Assembly: GCA_964502095.1 (NCBI GenBank)
Contig: CAZCUF010000001.1
Span: 372,001-436,000 of the forward strand
Reading direction: 5' to 3'
Source: JACPVF01 sp964502095
GTDB taxonomy: Bacteria; Chloroflexota; Anaerolineae; Anaerolineales; Villigracilaceae
Length of the DNA: 64,000 nucleotides
Shown: piece after piece, positions 53,807 through 63,266 of the stretch
Layout of the letters: each line of letters starts with the position of its first letter
Numbering within the stretch: position 1 is the stretch's first letter
Translations under genes and position numbers: made by a program
The notes under the pieces: generated by a model
What the model saw: only the letters and a program-made list of their open reading frames with translations
Databases searched by the model: none
What the model was told of the DNA's origin: nothing

Positions 53807-56077
53807 ATGAAGAAAAAAGTTCGCCCATCGCTTTCAAAAAGCGAAACTCGATTTTTAGAGACTTTGAACGATCTCGAGCGGATCGGCGCCGCGCTTAACC
53901 GCTTCGACTCGAACGATGCCAGCCGGCTCGCGTCGAATTTGAAGCTGGTGGCCGAGGCGGTCGTTCGAGCAGTAACCGATTCATCCGCCGCGATCTATTT
54001 GTACGATCGGGCAAGTAACTCGTTCGAAAGTGAATCGCACATTGCGGCAGAGCCGGATACGCATAAAAAAATATCGGACGCGGAGAACACGCCGCGTCCC
54101 AATGGATTAGGAATGCGCGCCATTCAGCACGTACAGCGCTGTTCGTCTTTTGAAGAAACCGATCTCACGCTCCGTCCGGCGCTGACCGCCAGCGGCGTGA
54201 AAGCAGTGATCTGCCAGCCGCTGATCGTCGCGGAACAGGCGGCGGGCGTTTTGTACGTTTACCTTTATCAGCCGCGCCAACTCACGCCCATTGAAGACCG
54301 CTTATTGAATCATCTCGCCCGGCTGGCCGCCATGGCTGTTCATCAAGCGCGGCAATCCGCCGAAGACTCATCCAGCCTGACCCGCAAAGAGGAGGAACTA
54401 AACCGCTTGCGCCGGGCTGGTTTGCTGATTTCCTCACGTTTGCGCCTCGAAGAGACTCTCGAAGCCATTTTGCAAATGGCGCTGGAAATGACTCACGCGC
54501 AGTATGGCATCTTCCGCCTGCTCGATAAAAGCGGCGAATTCCTGCATACGCGCGCTGTGGGCGGCGATTATTTGGATCGGCCGATGGTGGAAAGACTTTC
54601 GGTAAACGGACAGAGCATCATGGCCTATGCGGCGCGCACCCGCCAGTCCCTGCTCATTCCCGATCTGCGCGAAGAGCCGTGGTCCAAAATTTATTATCCG
54701 CTGGACGCCGGTTTGAAAATGCGCTCCGAACTGGCAGTACCGCTGATCAACGCCAGCGGAAGGCTGGAAGGTGTGCTGAATTTGGAAAGTCAGCGACTGC
54801 GCGCCTTCAGCGAAGAGGACAGCCATCTTCTGCAGTCGCTGGCCACCTATGCCGTCACTGCCATTCAGGAAGTGCGGTTGCTCGACGCGTTGCAGGAGGT
54901 CGCGCAACTACTTCTCTCACAGCCGCTCCAAAAAGTTCTCGACCACCTTTGCTCGGCGGCAGATGATCTGCTCAACGCCGCCTCCAGCGCCATCTGGCTG
55001 CTTAACGATGCGGATGAGTTGACGCTGACCGCCTCCAGCGGAGACAGCACGCCGGGAATCAAACTGCCGCTTCGGGGGAGTCTGACCGGGCAAGCCGTCC
55101 TGGAAAAAAGGCCGATTGCGGTTGACGATCTTCGGTCCGACCCGCGCGCTTTCAAATTCGATTCAACCCGCGCCGATAACTGGTCGCGCGCCCTGATCGT
55201 TCCCCTGCTGACGGGCGATCACGGACAGGCGCTCGGCGCGTTCAGCGTCATCGGCACCGACGCGGACGCGGGCCGTTTCACTGAATCGGAATGGGATGAA
55301 AAAGTGCTGACCTTTCTCGCCAATTACGCGGTGCTCGCCATCCAAAACGAAGCGCGTCAGCAGGCACTGCGCGCCTCGCAGGAACAACGCTGGCTGGCGG
55401 AAACTTTCGCGGCCGTGGGCGATATCTCATCCAACCTACTGCATAACATGAACAACAAAGTCGGCACGATTCCCGTGCGCGTGCAGACCATTCAAGACAA
55501 GTATCGCGCCGTGCTCGACTCCGACGCGTATCTGGCGAATAACTTGAAAGAGATCGAACGCTGTGCGATGGAAGCCATGCAGATCGTACAGGAAAACCTT
55601 TCGCACCTGCGCCCCATTCGCATGGAACCAGTGCATGTTGCGCCGCGCATCACGGAGGCTATTCACGCCGCGCAACTGCCCGCGGAGATTCAAGTTAAGC
55701 TTGCAGGGTTGGACAACTTGCCGCTGGTCACTGCCGGAGGGCAAAGCCTGATCTTCGTGTTCAAGAATCTGATCGAGAACGCGGCGGAAGCCATGCGCGG
55801 TCAGGGACAGATCGACATCAAAGGAACTTCCGATGCGGACTGGGTCGAGATCACGGTCACAGACAGCGGGCCGGGCATCATTCCCGAATTTCACGATCAA
55901 ATTTTCGAATTGGATTTCTCCGGCCAGTCTGCCATGCGCCCCGGAAAGCTTGGTTTTGGCTTATGGTGGGTGAAAAATCTGATGACTCGGCTCGGCGGTT
56001 CGGTCAATATAGAAAGCGATGGCGAACACGGCGCCACATTTCGCCTGCGTTTGCCGCGCGCGGAAATCAAGGGCTAG
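53807..56077 (+). CDS. GAF-domain sensor histidine kinase
   Basis: A 756-residue cytoplasmic kinase with no TM helices. Three GAF-like domains are recognisable (about 30-185, 205-365 and 370-525). The phospho-acceptor region is SSNLLHNMNNKVGTI at about 545-560, an unusual H-box. The ATPase domain follows: N box NLIENAAEAM, DSGPGI, and GFGLWWVKNLMTRLGGSV. It is two bases upstream of a response regulator gene, so they form a two-component pair. The signal is unknown; GAF domains suggest a small ligand or redox cue. Confidence 0.9.
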   Translation: MKKKVRPSLSKSETRFLETLNDLERIGAALNRFDSNDASRLASNLKLVAEAVVRAVTDSSAAIYLYDRASNSFESESHIAAEPDTHKKISDAENTPRPNGLGMRAIQHVQRCSSFEETDLTLRPALTASGVKAVICQPLIVAEQAAGVLYVYLYQPRQLTPIEDRLLNHLARLAAMAVHQARQSAEDSSSLTRKEEELNRLRRAGLLISSRLRLEETLEAILQMALEMTHAQYGIFRLLDKSGEFLHTRAVGGDYLDRPMVERLSVNGQSIMAYAARTRQSLLIPDLREEPWSKIYYPLDAGLKMRSELAVPLINASGRLEGVLNLESQRLRAFSEEDSHLLQSLATYAVTAIQEVRLLDALQEVAQLLLSQPLQKVLDHLCSAADDLLNAASSAIWLLNDADELTLTASSGDSTPGIKLPLRGSLTGQAVLEKRPIAVDDLRSDPRAFKFDSTRADNWSRALIVPLLTGDHGQALGAFSVIGTDADAGRFTESEWDEKVLTFLANYAVLAIQNEARQQALRASQEQRWLAETFAAVGDISSNLLHNMNNKVGTIPVRVQTIQDKYRAVLDSDAYLANNLKEIERCAMEAMQIVQENLSHLRPIRMEPVHVAPRITEAIHAAQLPAEIQVKLAGLDNLPLVTAGGQSLIFVFKNLIENAAEAMRGQGQIDIKGTSDADWVEITVTDSGPGIIPEFHDQIFELDFSGQSAMRPGKLGFGLWWVKNLMTRLGGSVNIESDGEHGATFRLRLPRAEIKG

Positions 56078-56079
56078 AT

Positions 56080-57162
56080 ATGCCGGCGTCCTTATTGCGC
56101 GCGCTCGTTGTGGAAGATGATCTTTCCTGGCAACAAATCCTGGGCGAAATCCTTTCAGACTCCGGCCTTGCAGTGGACACCGCGCAAAATTTGGAAGACG
56201 CAGTTCAACTCCTGAAAGCTCAAACCCACCGGCTGGCTGTGGTGGACTTGTCACTTTCCCCAAAAGATCATAACGATCAGGAGGGACTGCGCGTACTGGA
56301 TGCCGTCCGCAAACTCGACCCAAACTGCCGCACCATTCTCCTGACGGGGTTTGCCACCGTTGAATTGGCCGTTGCCTCACTGACGGATTACGGCGCGTTC
56401 ACTTTCCTGCGCAAGGAAAATTTTCAGCGCGCTCAGTTCCGCGAGATCATCGGCCGCGTGCTGGTCAGCGCGCCGGGGCAGAAAGCGCGCATCCTTTCCT
56501 CCGCCGAAACTTCCTTTAGGGAATCGGATCGCGCACAGGAAGACGCGGGCAGGACGAAGGAAAAAGCGTTGGTCGTGGAAGATGACGCGGGCTGGCGCAG
56601 TATTCTCGAAGAACTCGTCCAGGATGCGGGCTATCAAGTGCGCGCCTGCTCCAGTTATGGCGATGCCATCGGACATTTACGCCGCGGGAATTTCGCGCTG
56701 GCTGTGATCGATCTCTCTCTGAAAGGGCCGGGCGGAGTCCGCTCGAAAACGAAAGCGGCCAATGAACATTTGGATGGTTATCAACTGCTGGCTGTGACTC
56801 ATTCCAGAAATATTCCCACAGTGGTGGTGAGCGGCGCCGGCGAACCGGAACTGATTCGAAAAACCTACTCGGATTATGCCATCGCGGCTTATATCGAAAA
56901 ACAGACTTTCGACCGCGCCCTATTCCGCCGCATGCTCGAAGAAGCGCATCTTGCCTACCATTCGCGCAATGAACTGGGCGCGCTGACCGAGCGCGAACGC
57001 GAAGTACTCGAATTGCTGGCACAGGGACTCACCAACAAGGAAATCGGCGAAAAACTGGTCATCACCACCAACACGGTCAAGCGGCATTTAAAAGCCATCT
57101 TCGAAAAGCTGAACGTGCACACACGCTCCGCCGCTACCGCCAAAATCACCGGCGCGAAATGA
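56080..57162 (+). CDS. response regulator with two receiver domains and LuxR-type HTH
   Basis: A 360-residue regulator. Receiver 1 (about 5-130: ALVVEDDLSW, VVDLSLS, phospho-Asp in VVD) and receiver 2 (about 165-290: ALVVEDDAGW, VIDLSLK) are followed by a LuxR/GerE HTH (LTEREREVLELLAQGLTNKEIGEKLVITTNTVKRHLKAIFEKL). Two receivers in series before one DNA-binding domain is uncommon. ATG 56080 lies just after the kinase TAG; the frame runs back to 55963 within the kinase. Confidence 0.92.
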   Translation: MPASLLRALVVEDDLSWQQILGEILSDSGLAVDTAQNLEDAVQLLKAQTHRLAVVDLSLSPKDHNDQEGLRVLDAVRKLDPNCRTILLTGFATVELAVASLTDYGAFTFLRKENFQRAQFREIIGRVLVSAPGQKARILSSAETSFRESDRAQEDAGRTKEKALVVEDDAGWRSILEELVQDAGYQVRACSSYGDAIGHLRRGNFALAVIDLSLKGPGGVRSKTKAANEHLDGYQLLAVTHSRNIPTVVVSGAGEPELIRKTYSDYAIAAYIEKQTFDRALFRRMLEEAHLAYHSRNELGALTEREREVLELLAQGLTNKEIGEKLVITTNTVKRHLKAIFEKLNVHTRSAATAKITGAK

Positions 57163-57178
57163 TCCCTTCTTAAACAAA

Positions 57179-57204
57179 GAAGCCAGCTTTTTCGCGCTGG
57201 CTTC
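57179..57204. terminator. bidirectional terminator
   Basis: GAAGCCAGC and GCTGGCTTC with a T-rich loop, between the convergent regulator and lipoprotein genes. Confidence 0.75.
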
Positions 57205-57227
57205 TGTAATTTATTGCCTTTTGCCGA

Positions 57228-57893
57228 TTACGGGATGCGGTAGCTCGCGATCACGTCGTTCAATGGACCCGAATATTGATCTTCCGCGCTGTTCGACCAT
57301 TCCACCGTGAACATCAGGAAGGTCTTGCGATCATTGCCGCGGATCTCGAAGAAGGAAATTCCCGAATAGCCGCCCGCCTTGGAAGACCATGTGAGACGCT
57401 CACTGCCATCCTTTTGAATGCTGTCATCCGAAACGCGGATGTCGCCTTCTTTGCCCGTATTGCTATAGAACTGATTGAGGATATAGAGCGCGAACTGTCC
57501 GTTATCTTTGCCTGTGAACGGTTTGTCGTCGTTATAAACGATATTCTCGACCAACGCGTTTTTGTCGGGGGATGTGAAGGTATCGATGTAGTAATAGTTG
57601 TTGGTCTGATCGACAGTTTGCTCGTAGGTCCAATCCGCTGGCAGATCGATGGCATACAACTTATTCTGATCGGTGAATGTTTGTAAACCGCCAGAATTGG
57701 AAGGCTGTTGCGGTACGGGAGTGGGTTGGGATGGCTGTTGCGGGACAGGGGTGGGTTGGGATGGTTGTTGTGGAACCAAAGTTGGTTGTTGAATCGGCGC
57801 CTGAGTGGGAGATGCGCCGCCACTGCACGCCAGACTCACCATCACCATCAAGGCCACAAATGCAAACAAACGTAACAATCCTTGTTTATTCAT
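57228..57893 (-). CDS. lipoprotein with Pro/Gln repeat linker
   Basis: A 221-residue secreted lipoprotein. The start at 57893 has AGGAGAATTTC before the ATG; the frame reaches 57965. Signal peptide ends at the lipobox SLAC. Then three near-identical decapeptide units (PQQPSQPTPV) form a flexible linker, encoded by a 30-bp tandem repeat at about 57711-57775. The globular domain (about 90-221) has the DLPADWTYEQ-type start of PsbP/DUF1795-like lipoproteins. Function unknown. Confidence 0.85.
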   Translation of the reverse strand: MNKQGLLRLFAFVALMVMVSLACSGGASPTQAPIQQPTLVPQQPSQPTPVPQQPSQPTPVPQQPSNSGGLQTFTDQNKLYAIDLPADWTYEQTVDQTNNYYYIDTFTSPDKNALVENIVYNDDKPFTGKDNGQFALYILNQFYSNTGKEGDIRVSDDSIQKDGSERLTWSSKAGGYSGISFFEIRGNDRKTFLMFTVEWSNSAEDQYSGPLNDVIASYRIP

Positions 57894-57983
57894 GAAATTC
57901 TCCTCTTTCCGGTTTTTCCGTTGAAAATTTTTGCGGATTATAAAGAACTTTGATGAGACAGGCAAGCCCGACTTTGGTTCGAG

Positions 57984-58472
57984 TCAATGAAGCAGTACGA
58001 TTTTAGTGGCGCGAAACGCCAGGTTCGGCAATGCATCGCGCGCAAACCATTCGGCCCCGTCGGCATCGTCGGCGGGATGCAAATTTCCACTGACGACTTC
58101 CGCCGCATAAACGATGACAAAATCCGCGCCGCGCGCGTGCTCGCGCCCGGCAATCACGTCCACCAGCCGCGTCACGCGGACCGTCAGACCTGTTTCCTCC
58201 AAACATTCGCGTGCCGCCGCCTGGGCCGGGTCCTCTCCCGCGTCGATGAAACCGGCAGGCAGAGTCCACGCCCCGCGATAAGGTTCATTGACGCGCCGCA
58301 CCAACAACACGCGGCCATCCTGTTCGATCAGAACGGCCGCGGCCACCTTCGGGTCGGCAAAATAGATCCAACCGCATTGATGGCACACCGGGTGCATTTT
58401 TCCGAAATGCGGCTCATAGGTCACTGCCGCGCCGCAACGCGGACAAAATTTTATTTCATCTTCGCTCGCCAT
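57984..58472 (-). CDS. Nudix hydrolase with N-terminal zinc ribbon
   Basis: A 162-residue Nudix protein. A zinc ribbon of two CxxC pairs (CPRCGAAVTYEPHFGKMHPVCHQC) precedes the Nudix box GFIDAGEDPAQAAARECLEETGL, which fits GX5EX7REUXEEXGU. Resembles NudC/ADP-ribose-type pyrophosphatases but short; substrate not assignable. It overlaps the end of the anti-sigma gene by 22 bases. Confidence 0.92.
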   Translation of the reverse strand: MASEDEIKFCPRCGAAVTYEPHFGKMHPVCHQCGWIYFADPKVAAAVLIEQDGRVLLVRRVNEPYRGAWTLPAGFIDAGEDPAQAAARECLEETGLTVRVTRLVDVIAGREHARGADFVIVYAAEVVSGNLHPADDADGAEWFARDALPNLAFRATKIVLLH

Positions 58473-59134
58473 GATCGCTCAGACACCGCGCGCAGAACCC
58501 ACGTCAGGCCGCCAAAGATCAGCGCCGCGGCCAACAGAATCACTTCCCACGCAACCGGAATCGGCGCGGAGGATGCCGGGACAGTTCGGGATTGATTTTG
58601 GTCCATCGCAGGCGGCTGTTGAGGAGCGGCAAACTTCGACATGACTTCGGGGGTTTCAGTTGGGATGATTTGCTCATTTCCCTGTGGAACAGACTGGAAA
58701 GCGGGCGCTTCCGTCGCCGCCGGAGCTTGAGTGCCCAACGATTCGACGCCGCCTTCCGGGCCTCCCCCACCGCCCATTCCATAAACAGCGGCGGGCGCGG
58801 GAGCCGCGGCGAAACGCGGCGTCAATGTATTCGCCGCGAAGGAAAAGACCAGCAGAACGCTCGCCAGTACGGTGGCGAATCTCAGCGCCGGATACGCGCG
58901 CGGCAGAGGCGGTTTTACGCCTGCCATTTTAGGAGTTAATGTAAAGTTACGCGGGGCGCGTCTTGAGGGGAGTTTGCGAAGCAACGCGCGGGATTGGGTT
59001 AAGTCTTTTAAAACGGCGCGCAGGTTCGGGTCCAATTCGAGGCGGGCTTCGAGCCGCGCCGAGTCATTTTGCGAAAGCTTTCCATCCAGATAGGCCGATA
59101 ATTGTTCCGCGTCTTTAAAGGAAGGGTTGCTCAT
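58451..59134 (-). CDS. putative anti-sigma factor
   Basis: A 227-residue protein. The N-terminus (FKDAEQLSAYLDGKLSQNDSARLEARLELDPNLR) resembles an anti-sigma zinc-finger domain of the ZAS fold but lacks the HxxxCxxC pattern. TM helices at about 82-102 and 195-215 with a Pro/Ala/Gly-rich external loop between. It is coupled (ATGA) to an ECF sigma factor, so it probably holds that sigma factor at the membrane. Confidence 0.82.
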   Translation of the reverse strand: MSNPSFKDAEQLSAYLDGKLSQNDSARLEARLELDPNLRAVLKDLTQSRALLRKLPSRRAPRNFTLTPKMAGVKPPLPRAYPALRFATVLASVLLVFSFAANTLTPRFAAAPAPAAVYGMGGGGGPEGGVESLGTQAPAATEAPAFQSVPQGNEQIIPTETPEVMSKFAAPQQPPAMDQNQSRTVPASSAPIPVAWEVILLAAALIFGGLTWVLRAVSERSWRAKMK

Positions 59135-59736
59135 AGTTGCTCTTCTTCCAGACGAAACGCGGCAGGCAAAAGTTCCGCGAAGCCTTGCAGGCAGTCGCGC
59201 AAACGCAGTCGCGCGCGCGCCAGGCGGCTCTTGATGGTGCCAAGCGGCACGCGCACAGAGCTTGCCACTTCGGTGTAATCAAGGCCTTGAATATCGGCTA
59301 ACACCACTACGGCACGAAATTCGGTCGGCAGGGCGTCGAGACAATGCTGAATGGCGTGCTCGAGTTCATCGGCCTCGGCTTCCTGTTCGGGTGAGAGATT
59401 CGGATCGGCCAGCCAGCGCGGGGATTCGATTTCTTCGCCCTCGTCCGATTCAATTTCGAGTGGAACGGAGGGGCGGCGTTTTCTGCGGCGCAGTTCATCG
59501 TAGCAAAGATTGGTGACCGTGCGTAACAGCCATGCTTTGAAAGAGCCGCCGCGAAAGGTGTTGATGTTGCGAAACGCGGAGATGAAGGCATCCTGCGCGG
59601 CGTCCGCGGCCTGATCGTCATCGCCGAGGATGCGTAAGGCCGTGTTAAACAAAATGTCCTGGTAATGAATCACCAGGGAATTGAAAGCGTCCAGGTTTCC
59701 GCGCTGAGCCTCGCGGATAAGGGCGGGTTCGTTCAT
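59131..59736 (-). CDS. ECF-type RNA polymerase sigma factor
   Basis: A 201-residue sigma-70 family ECF factor. Region 2 is DAFNSLVIHYQDILFNTALRILGDDDQAADAAQDAFISAFRNINTFRGGSFKAWLLRTVTN. Region 4 is ALPTEFRAVVVLADIQGLDYTEVASSVRVPLGTIKSRLARARLRL. Between them is a very acidic linker (ESDEGEEIES). Its stop overlaps the anti-sigma start. Confidence 0.95.
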   Translation of the reverse strand: MNEPALIREAQRGNLDAFNSLVIHYQDILFNTALRILGDDDQAADAAQDAFISAFRNINTFRGGSFKAWLLRTVTNLCYDELRRRKRRPSVPLEIESDEGEEIESPRWLADPNLSPEQEAEADELEHAIQHCLDALPTEFRAVVVLADIQGLDYTEVASSVRVPLGTIKSRLARARLRLRDCLQGFAELLPAAFRLEEEQL

Positions 59737-59807
59737 GAAGATTATTTTATCATGCCGTATCGTCTGGCAGATCGGGCGAGCTTAATGGATGTGAATTCGG
59801 ATTCGAT

Positions 59808-60194
59808 TCACAGAATTTTGCGGTTGGACAAAAAGATTGCCAGGCCGCGCCAGATCAACAACCCCAGGGCGGATGTGGCGCTTAGCACCACACCAAAAAT
59901 GGGAATGATCGGCGCGTTGAGAATGAGTCCGCGCAAGACTACGGCAAACGTTCCCGCAAAGACCATAACCAAAACAGGCCGCCAAAGTTGTTTGGCATCG
60001 GAATAGGTTTCTGAATTAAAAAGCCCAAACCCCGGCGCGAGCAGGAACCAGCCTATTAATAAAGGAATGAAGGTAATCATCATGCGCGGCAGGAAGGAAA
60101 GACCGGTTTCGTCATGAGTGGCAAAGCCGATGAAGGTAACGATGGCCAGCGCCGCAACGTCACCGAGAGCAAGAATGGTTTTGTTTTTCATCAT
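59808..60194 (-). CDS. DUF3054 family membrane protein
   Basis: A 128-residue protein with four hydrophobic helices and the family signature GDVAALAIVTFIGFATHDE near the start, GWFLLAPGFGLF in the middle. Function unknown; DUF3054 is common in Actinobacteria and Chloroflexota. It lies 71 bases upstream of the sigma gene in the same direction. Confidence 0.88.
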   Translation of the reverse strand: MMKNKTILALGDVAALAIVTFIGFATHDETGLSFLPRMMITFIPLLIGWFLLAPGFGLFNSETYSDAKQLWRPVLVMVFAGTFAVVLRGLILNAPIIPIFGVVLSATSALGLLIWRGLAIFLSNRKIL

Positions 60195-60239
60195 GTAATC
60201 CGTAGAGGGGCAATTTGTTGGACTGCCCCTGTCATTGAT

Positions 60240-61766
60240 TTATTCTTCCTTTCGCACAGCCGGAAATAACAACACTTCACGAATGGAGTGTTTGTTGGTC
60301 AATAACATCACCAGGCGGTCCACGCCCATGCCGAAACCGCCGGTGGGCGGCATGCCGTAGCGCATGGCGCGCAGATAATCTTCATCCATCGGGTGCTTTT
60401 CTTCGTCGTCGGCGGCGTAATCGCGGCTCATTTCGAGAAAGCGCTGTTCCTGATCGAGCGGATCGTTCAACTCGGTGAAGGCGTTGCACAATTCAAAGCC
60501 GGCCACGTAAACTTCGAAGCGTTCGACCGTCAGCGGATCGCCCGGCTTGGATTTGGCCAGCGGAGAAATATCGCGCGGATAATCGAAAAGGAAAGTCGGC
60601 TGGATGAGGGTTGGTTCGAGAAATTCGCTGAGCAGATAATCGATCAGTTTGCCGCGCGTGGCGTTCGGATCGGGAGTCTTGCCCGGGTGCTTCCCCACAA
60701 TGGCCTTGAACAATTCCTGCGCGGTCTTGTATTCGGCAATGTCAATACCGCTGGTCTGCAAAATGCCCTGCCGCATTTCAAGGCGCGCCCACGGCGGCTT
60801 GAATTCGATTTGGTGTTCGCCGTATTTTATTTGCGTGGTGCCGTTTACTTTCTGCGCGGCGTACGAGACCATTTCCTCGGTCAATTCCATCACTTTGAGA
60901 TAATCGGCATAAGCCCAATAGAACTCCAATTGCGTGAACTCGGGATTGTGCTTGAACGATACGCCTTCATTGCGGAAGTCGCGTCCGATCTCATAGACGC
61001 GTTCCAGGTTCCCAACCAGCAGTCGTTTGAGATACAACTCGAACGAAATGCGCAAATACATGTCCCGTTCGAGTTCATTGTGATGTGTGACGAACGGCCG
61101 CGCCGCCGCGCCGCCATATAAGGGTTGAAGGATGGGCGTCTCGACTTCAAGGAAACCTTTGCCGTCCAAAAACTCGCGCAAGGCGCTGACGATGACCGCG
61201 CGTTTGCGGAAGGTTTCGCGCACGTGCGGGTTGACTGCCAAATCCGCATACCGCTGGCGGGCGCGCAGTTCCGGGTCTTCGAGCGCGGCATGGCGGAGGA
61301 CGGTGCCGTCCTCCAGTTTCTCATCTTTGTCAGCGGGGAGTGGACTCACAGCTTTGGCGAGCAGTTTGAAGTCGTGGACAAGAAGCGTGATCTCGCCGGT
61401 TTTCGTCCGCATCATTGTCCCCGCCGCCTGAATAAAATCGCCGAGATCGAACATCTTGTTGAAAAAATCGATTCGCTCCTGTCCCACCTCATTGACGCGC
61501 AAGAACAATTGAATTTTTCCGTAGCCGTCTTCGATGTGCGCAAAGGTCAATTTGCCCATGGCGCGCATAGCGCGGATTCGTCCGGCCAATGTGACTTTAA
61601 CTGCGCGCGGCGTATCGGATTCCTTCTCTGCCGCTTCGAACTCCGCGATGGCTTGCGCGGAGGTATGCGTTCGTTCGGCCCGCGTCGGATAGGTCTCCAC
61701 GCCTTCGGCGCGCAGTTCTTCCAATTTCTGCAAACGGATTTTCTCGAGCGAGGTATATTCGGCCAT
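60240..61766 (-). CDS. lysS: lysyl-tRNA synthetase, class II
   Basis: A 508-residue enzyme. Charges tRNA-Lys. N-terminal OB fold (VTLAGRIRAMRAMGKLTFAHIEDGYGKIQLFLR), class II motif 2 (GRDFRNEGVSFKHNPEFTQLEFYWAY) and motif 3 (GFGMGVDRLVMLLT) are clear. Start at 61766 (MAEYTSLEKIRLQKLEEL) is chosen on family fit and the GGAAT RBS; the frame extends to 61814. A terminator of greA lies just upstream. Confidence 0.97.
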   Translation of the reverse strand: MAEYTSLEKIRLQKLEELRAEGVETYPTRAERTHTSAQAIAEFEAAEKESDTPRAVKVTLAGRIRAMRAMGKLTFAHIEDGYGKIQLFLRVNEVGQERIDFFNKMFDLGDFIQAAGTMMRTKTGEITLLVHDFKLLAKAVSPLPADKDEKLEDGTVLRHAALEDPELRARQRYADLAVNPHVRETFRKRAVIVSALREFLDGKGFLEVETPILQPLYGGAAARPFVTHHNELERDMYLRISFELYLKRLLVGNLERVYEIGRDFRNEGVSFKHNPEFTQLEFYWAYADYLKVMELTEEMVSYAAQKVNGTTQIKYGEHQIEFKPPWARLEMRQGILQTSGIDIAEYKTAQELFKAIVGKHPGKTPDPNATRGKLIDYLLSEFLEPTLIQPTFLFDYPRDISPLAKSKPGDPLTVERFEVYVAGFELCNAFTELNDPLDQEQRFLEMSRDYAADDEEKHPMDEDYLRAMRYGMPPTGGFGMGVDRLVMLLTNKHSIREVLLFPAVRKEE

Positions 61767-61790
61767 GCGGTTTATTCCTTTGAGATTCGT

Positions 61791-61827
61791 AAAAAAAGCC
61801 CCGCGTCCTTGCACAGGCGCGCGGGGC
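61791..61827 (-). terminator. Rho-independent terminator of greA
   Basis: On the minus strand GCCCCGCG and CGCGGGGC pair around a 14-base loop and are followed by seven T. Between greA and lysS. Confidence 0.88.
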
Positions 61828-61846
61828 CGAAACAGGTGCGCTCCTG

Positions 61847-62311
61847 CTAGCTCACTTTGACAATTTTAACCTTATACGTACCGCCCGGCGTCTCTACAGC
61901 AACTTCTTCGCCCGGGCGATGGCCGAGGATGGCCTTGCCAATGGGCGACTCGTTCGAGATCTTGCCTTCACGCGGATTCGCCTCGGCCGCGCCCACGATC
62001 ACATAGGTTTCAGGATCGAAGCCCTGTTCCTTGATCGTAACCTTCGACCCGACCTGAACGGTGCCGGTCTTATCTTTGGTATCTTCGATGACGCGTGCGG
62101 TGGCCAGGAGCATTTCCAACTCCTGGATGCGGCCCTCTACAAAGGCCTGTTCGTTCTTCGCGGCTTCGTACTCGGCGTTTTCGATCAGTTCCCCGCCCTC
62201 CATGGCTTCGTGCAGGCGGTCGGCTACTTCCTGGCGCTTTGTGGTACGCAGATAGTCAAGCTCGTCTTGAAGCTTTTGAAAGCCCTCTTTTGTCAGGAAA
62301 TTGGTCGGCAT
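61847..62311 (-). CDS. greA: transcription elongation factor GreA
   Basis: A 154-residue GreA. N-terminal coiled coil (FLTKEGFQKLQDELDYLRTTKRQEVADRLHEAMEGGELIENAEYEAAKNEQAFVE) carries the acidic tip (GELIENAEY). The C-terminal FKBP-like domain ends ISNESPIGKAILGHRPGEEVAVETPGG. It rescues backtracked RNA polymerase. The start at 62311 (MPTNFLTKEG) has GGGTAAC upstream; the frame extends to 62341. Confidence 0.97.
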   Translation of the reverse strand: MPTNFLTKEGFQKLQDELDYLRTTKRQEVADRLHEAMEGGELIENAEYEAAKNEQAFVEGRIQELEMLLATARVIEDTKDKTGTVQVGSKVTIKEQGFDPETYVIVGAAEANPREGKISNESPIGKAILGHRPGEEVAVETPGGTYKVKIVKVS

Positions 62312-62336
62312 TGTTACCCTGTCTATAATAGAATTT

Positions 62337-62358
62337 TGCATCTCTATTCAGAGATGCA
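62337..62358. repeat. hairpin upstream of greA
   Basis: TGCATCTCT-ATTC-AGAGATGCA, perfect nine-base arms, 26 bases upstream of greA. It could be a leader hairpin or the end signal of the PIG-L gene. Confidence 0.6.
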
Positions 62359-62471
62359 ATAAATCGACTTCTCATATCAATTGGGAAAGCGGCTTTAATA
62401 TAACATGATTCAAAGGTGGAATCAAGCCCTTTCCGTTTTTACGACTTAAGTATCATATTTCGGAAATTTGT

Positions 62472-63200
62472 CTATGCGGCTTGCCAGAGTGAAAGCCCCC
62501 GCTGGGAAGCCCAGTATTTATGAATGGCATTCAGCAAATCTTCGGGACTCCCGGCCAGCGTGGGTATTTGGGATTTATAGGCCAACACCGCATCCTGCCA
62601 GGACCTCAGGCTTGCTTCCGAAACCGCATGAACGGTCTCCTGCATCCCGGCCGCGCCTGGGTCGAAGGCGTGCGGACGGTGAAATAGATAAGGAATGTCG
62701 CAATCATAATTAAGCGGGAGACCCAGCCCCTCCGCCGCGCGTCGCACGAGGATATGATCCACGTGCGAACCAATCGCAAATTGACAGACCAGCCTATCGT
62801 TCGGTTGGAGGCGGGCCGAGATGGCGTCGGTGATATCGCCGATCAGGGACTTGTCGTTCGCGTGCGGAGGATCGTAAACCGTCCTCGGGTATTCCCAACC
62901 GCCATCCGCCGCGCGGCGGTAGATGCAATCCAGAAAATCGAAGCGCTGAGTCTGCGCACCGACCAGAGAGGCGGCCTGGTCATCCTCAGCGCGGCGCGAA
63001 CGAATCGCCTCCTCGGCTGAAGTAAAACCCCATTGTTCGTGAAGCTTTTGCGCAAAAGGGGATATTTCCTCGTCAGGCGGAGACCCGGCCATACATGTCC
63101 AGATCTCAACCGGGATGCCCGATTGAGTTTGTTCGTAAATCAGTCCGCCGGCGGAGAGAACGGCGTCATCCAAATGAGGGGAAATGTATATCCAACGCAT
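62472..63200 (-). CDS. PIG-L family deacetylase (LmbE-like)
   Basis: A 242-residue zinc-dependent deacetylase-like protein. Motifs: ISPHLDDAVLSAGG at the start (PHLDD metal site) and GSHVDHILVRRAAE later (HVDH). The substrate is probably an N-acetylglucosaminyl-type sugar conjugate but is not known. Start at 63200 (MRWIYISPHLDD) fits the family; frame to 63227. Confidence 0.93.
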   Translation of the reverse strand: MRWIYISPHLDDAVLSAGGLIYEQTQSGIPVEIWTCMAGSPPDEEISPFAQKLHEQWGFTSAEEAIRSRRAEDDQAASLVGAQTQRFDFLDCIYRRAADGGWEYPRTVYDPPHANDKSLIGDITDAISARLQPNDRLVCQFAIGSHVDHILVRRAAEGLGLPLNYDCDIPYLFHRPHAFDPGAAGMQETVHAVSEASLRSWQDAVLAYKSQIPTLAGSPEDLLNAIHKYWASQRGLSLWQAA

Positions 63201-63266
63201 GGCGTTATTTTTACCATAGAAATGCAATTAATCTGACGAGAAGTTTGGGTAAACTTATGAAAAAGC

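Noticed and set aside
60209..60231. GGGGCA/TGCCCC hairpin after lysS
   Set aside because: No T-run on the lysS side; too weak to list as a terminator.
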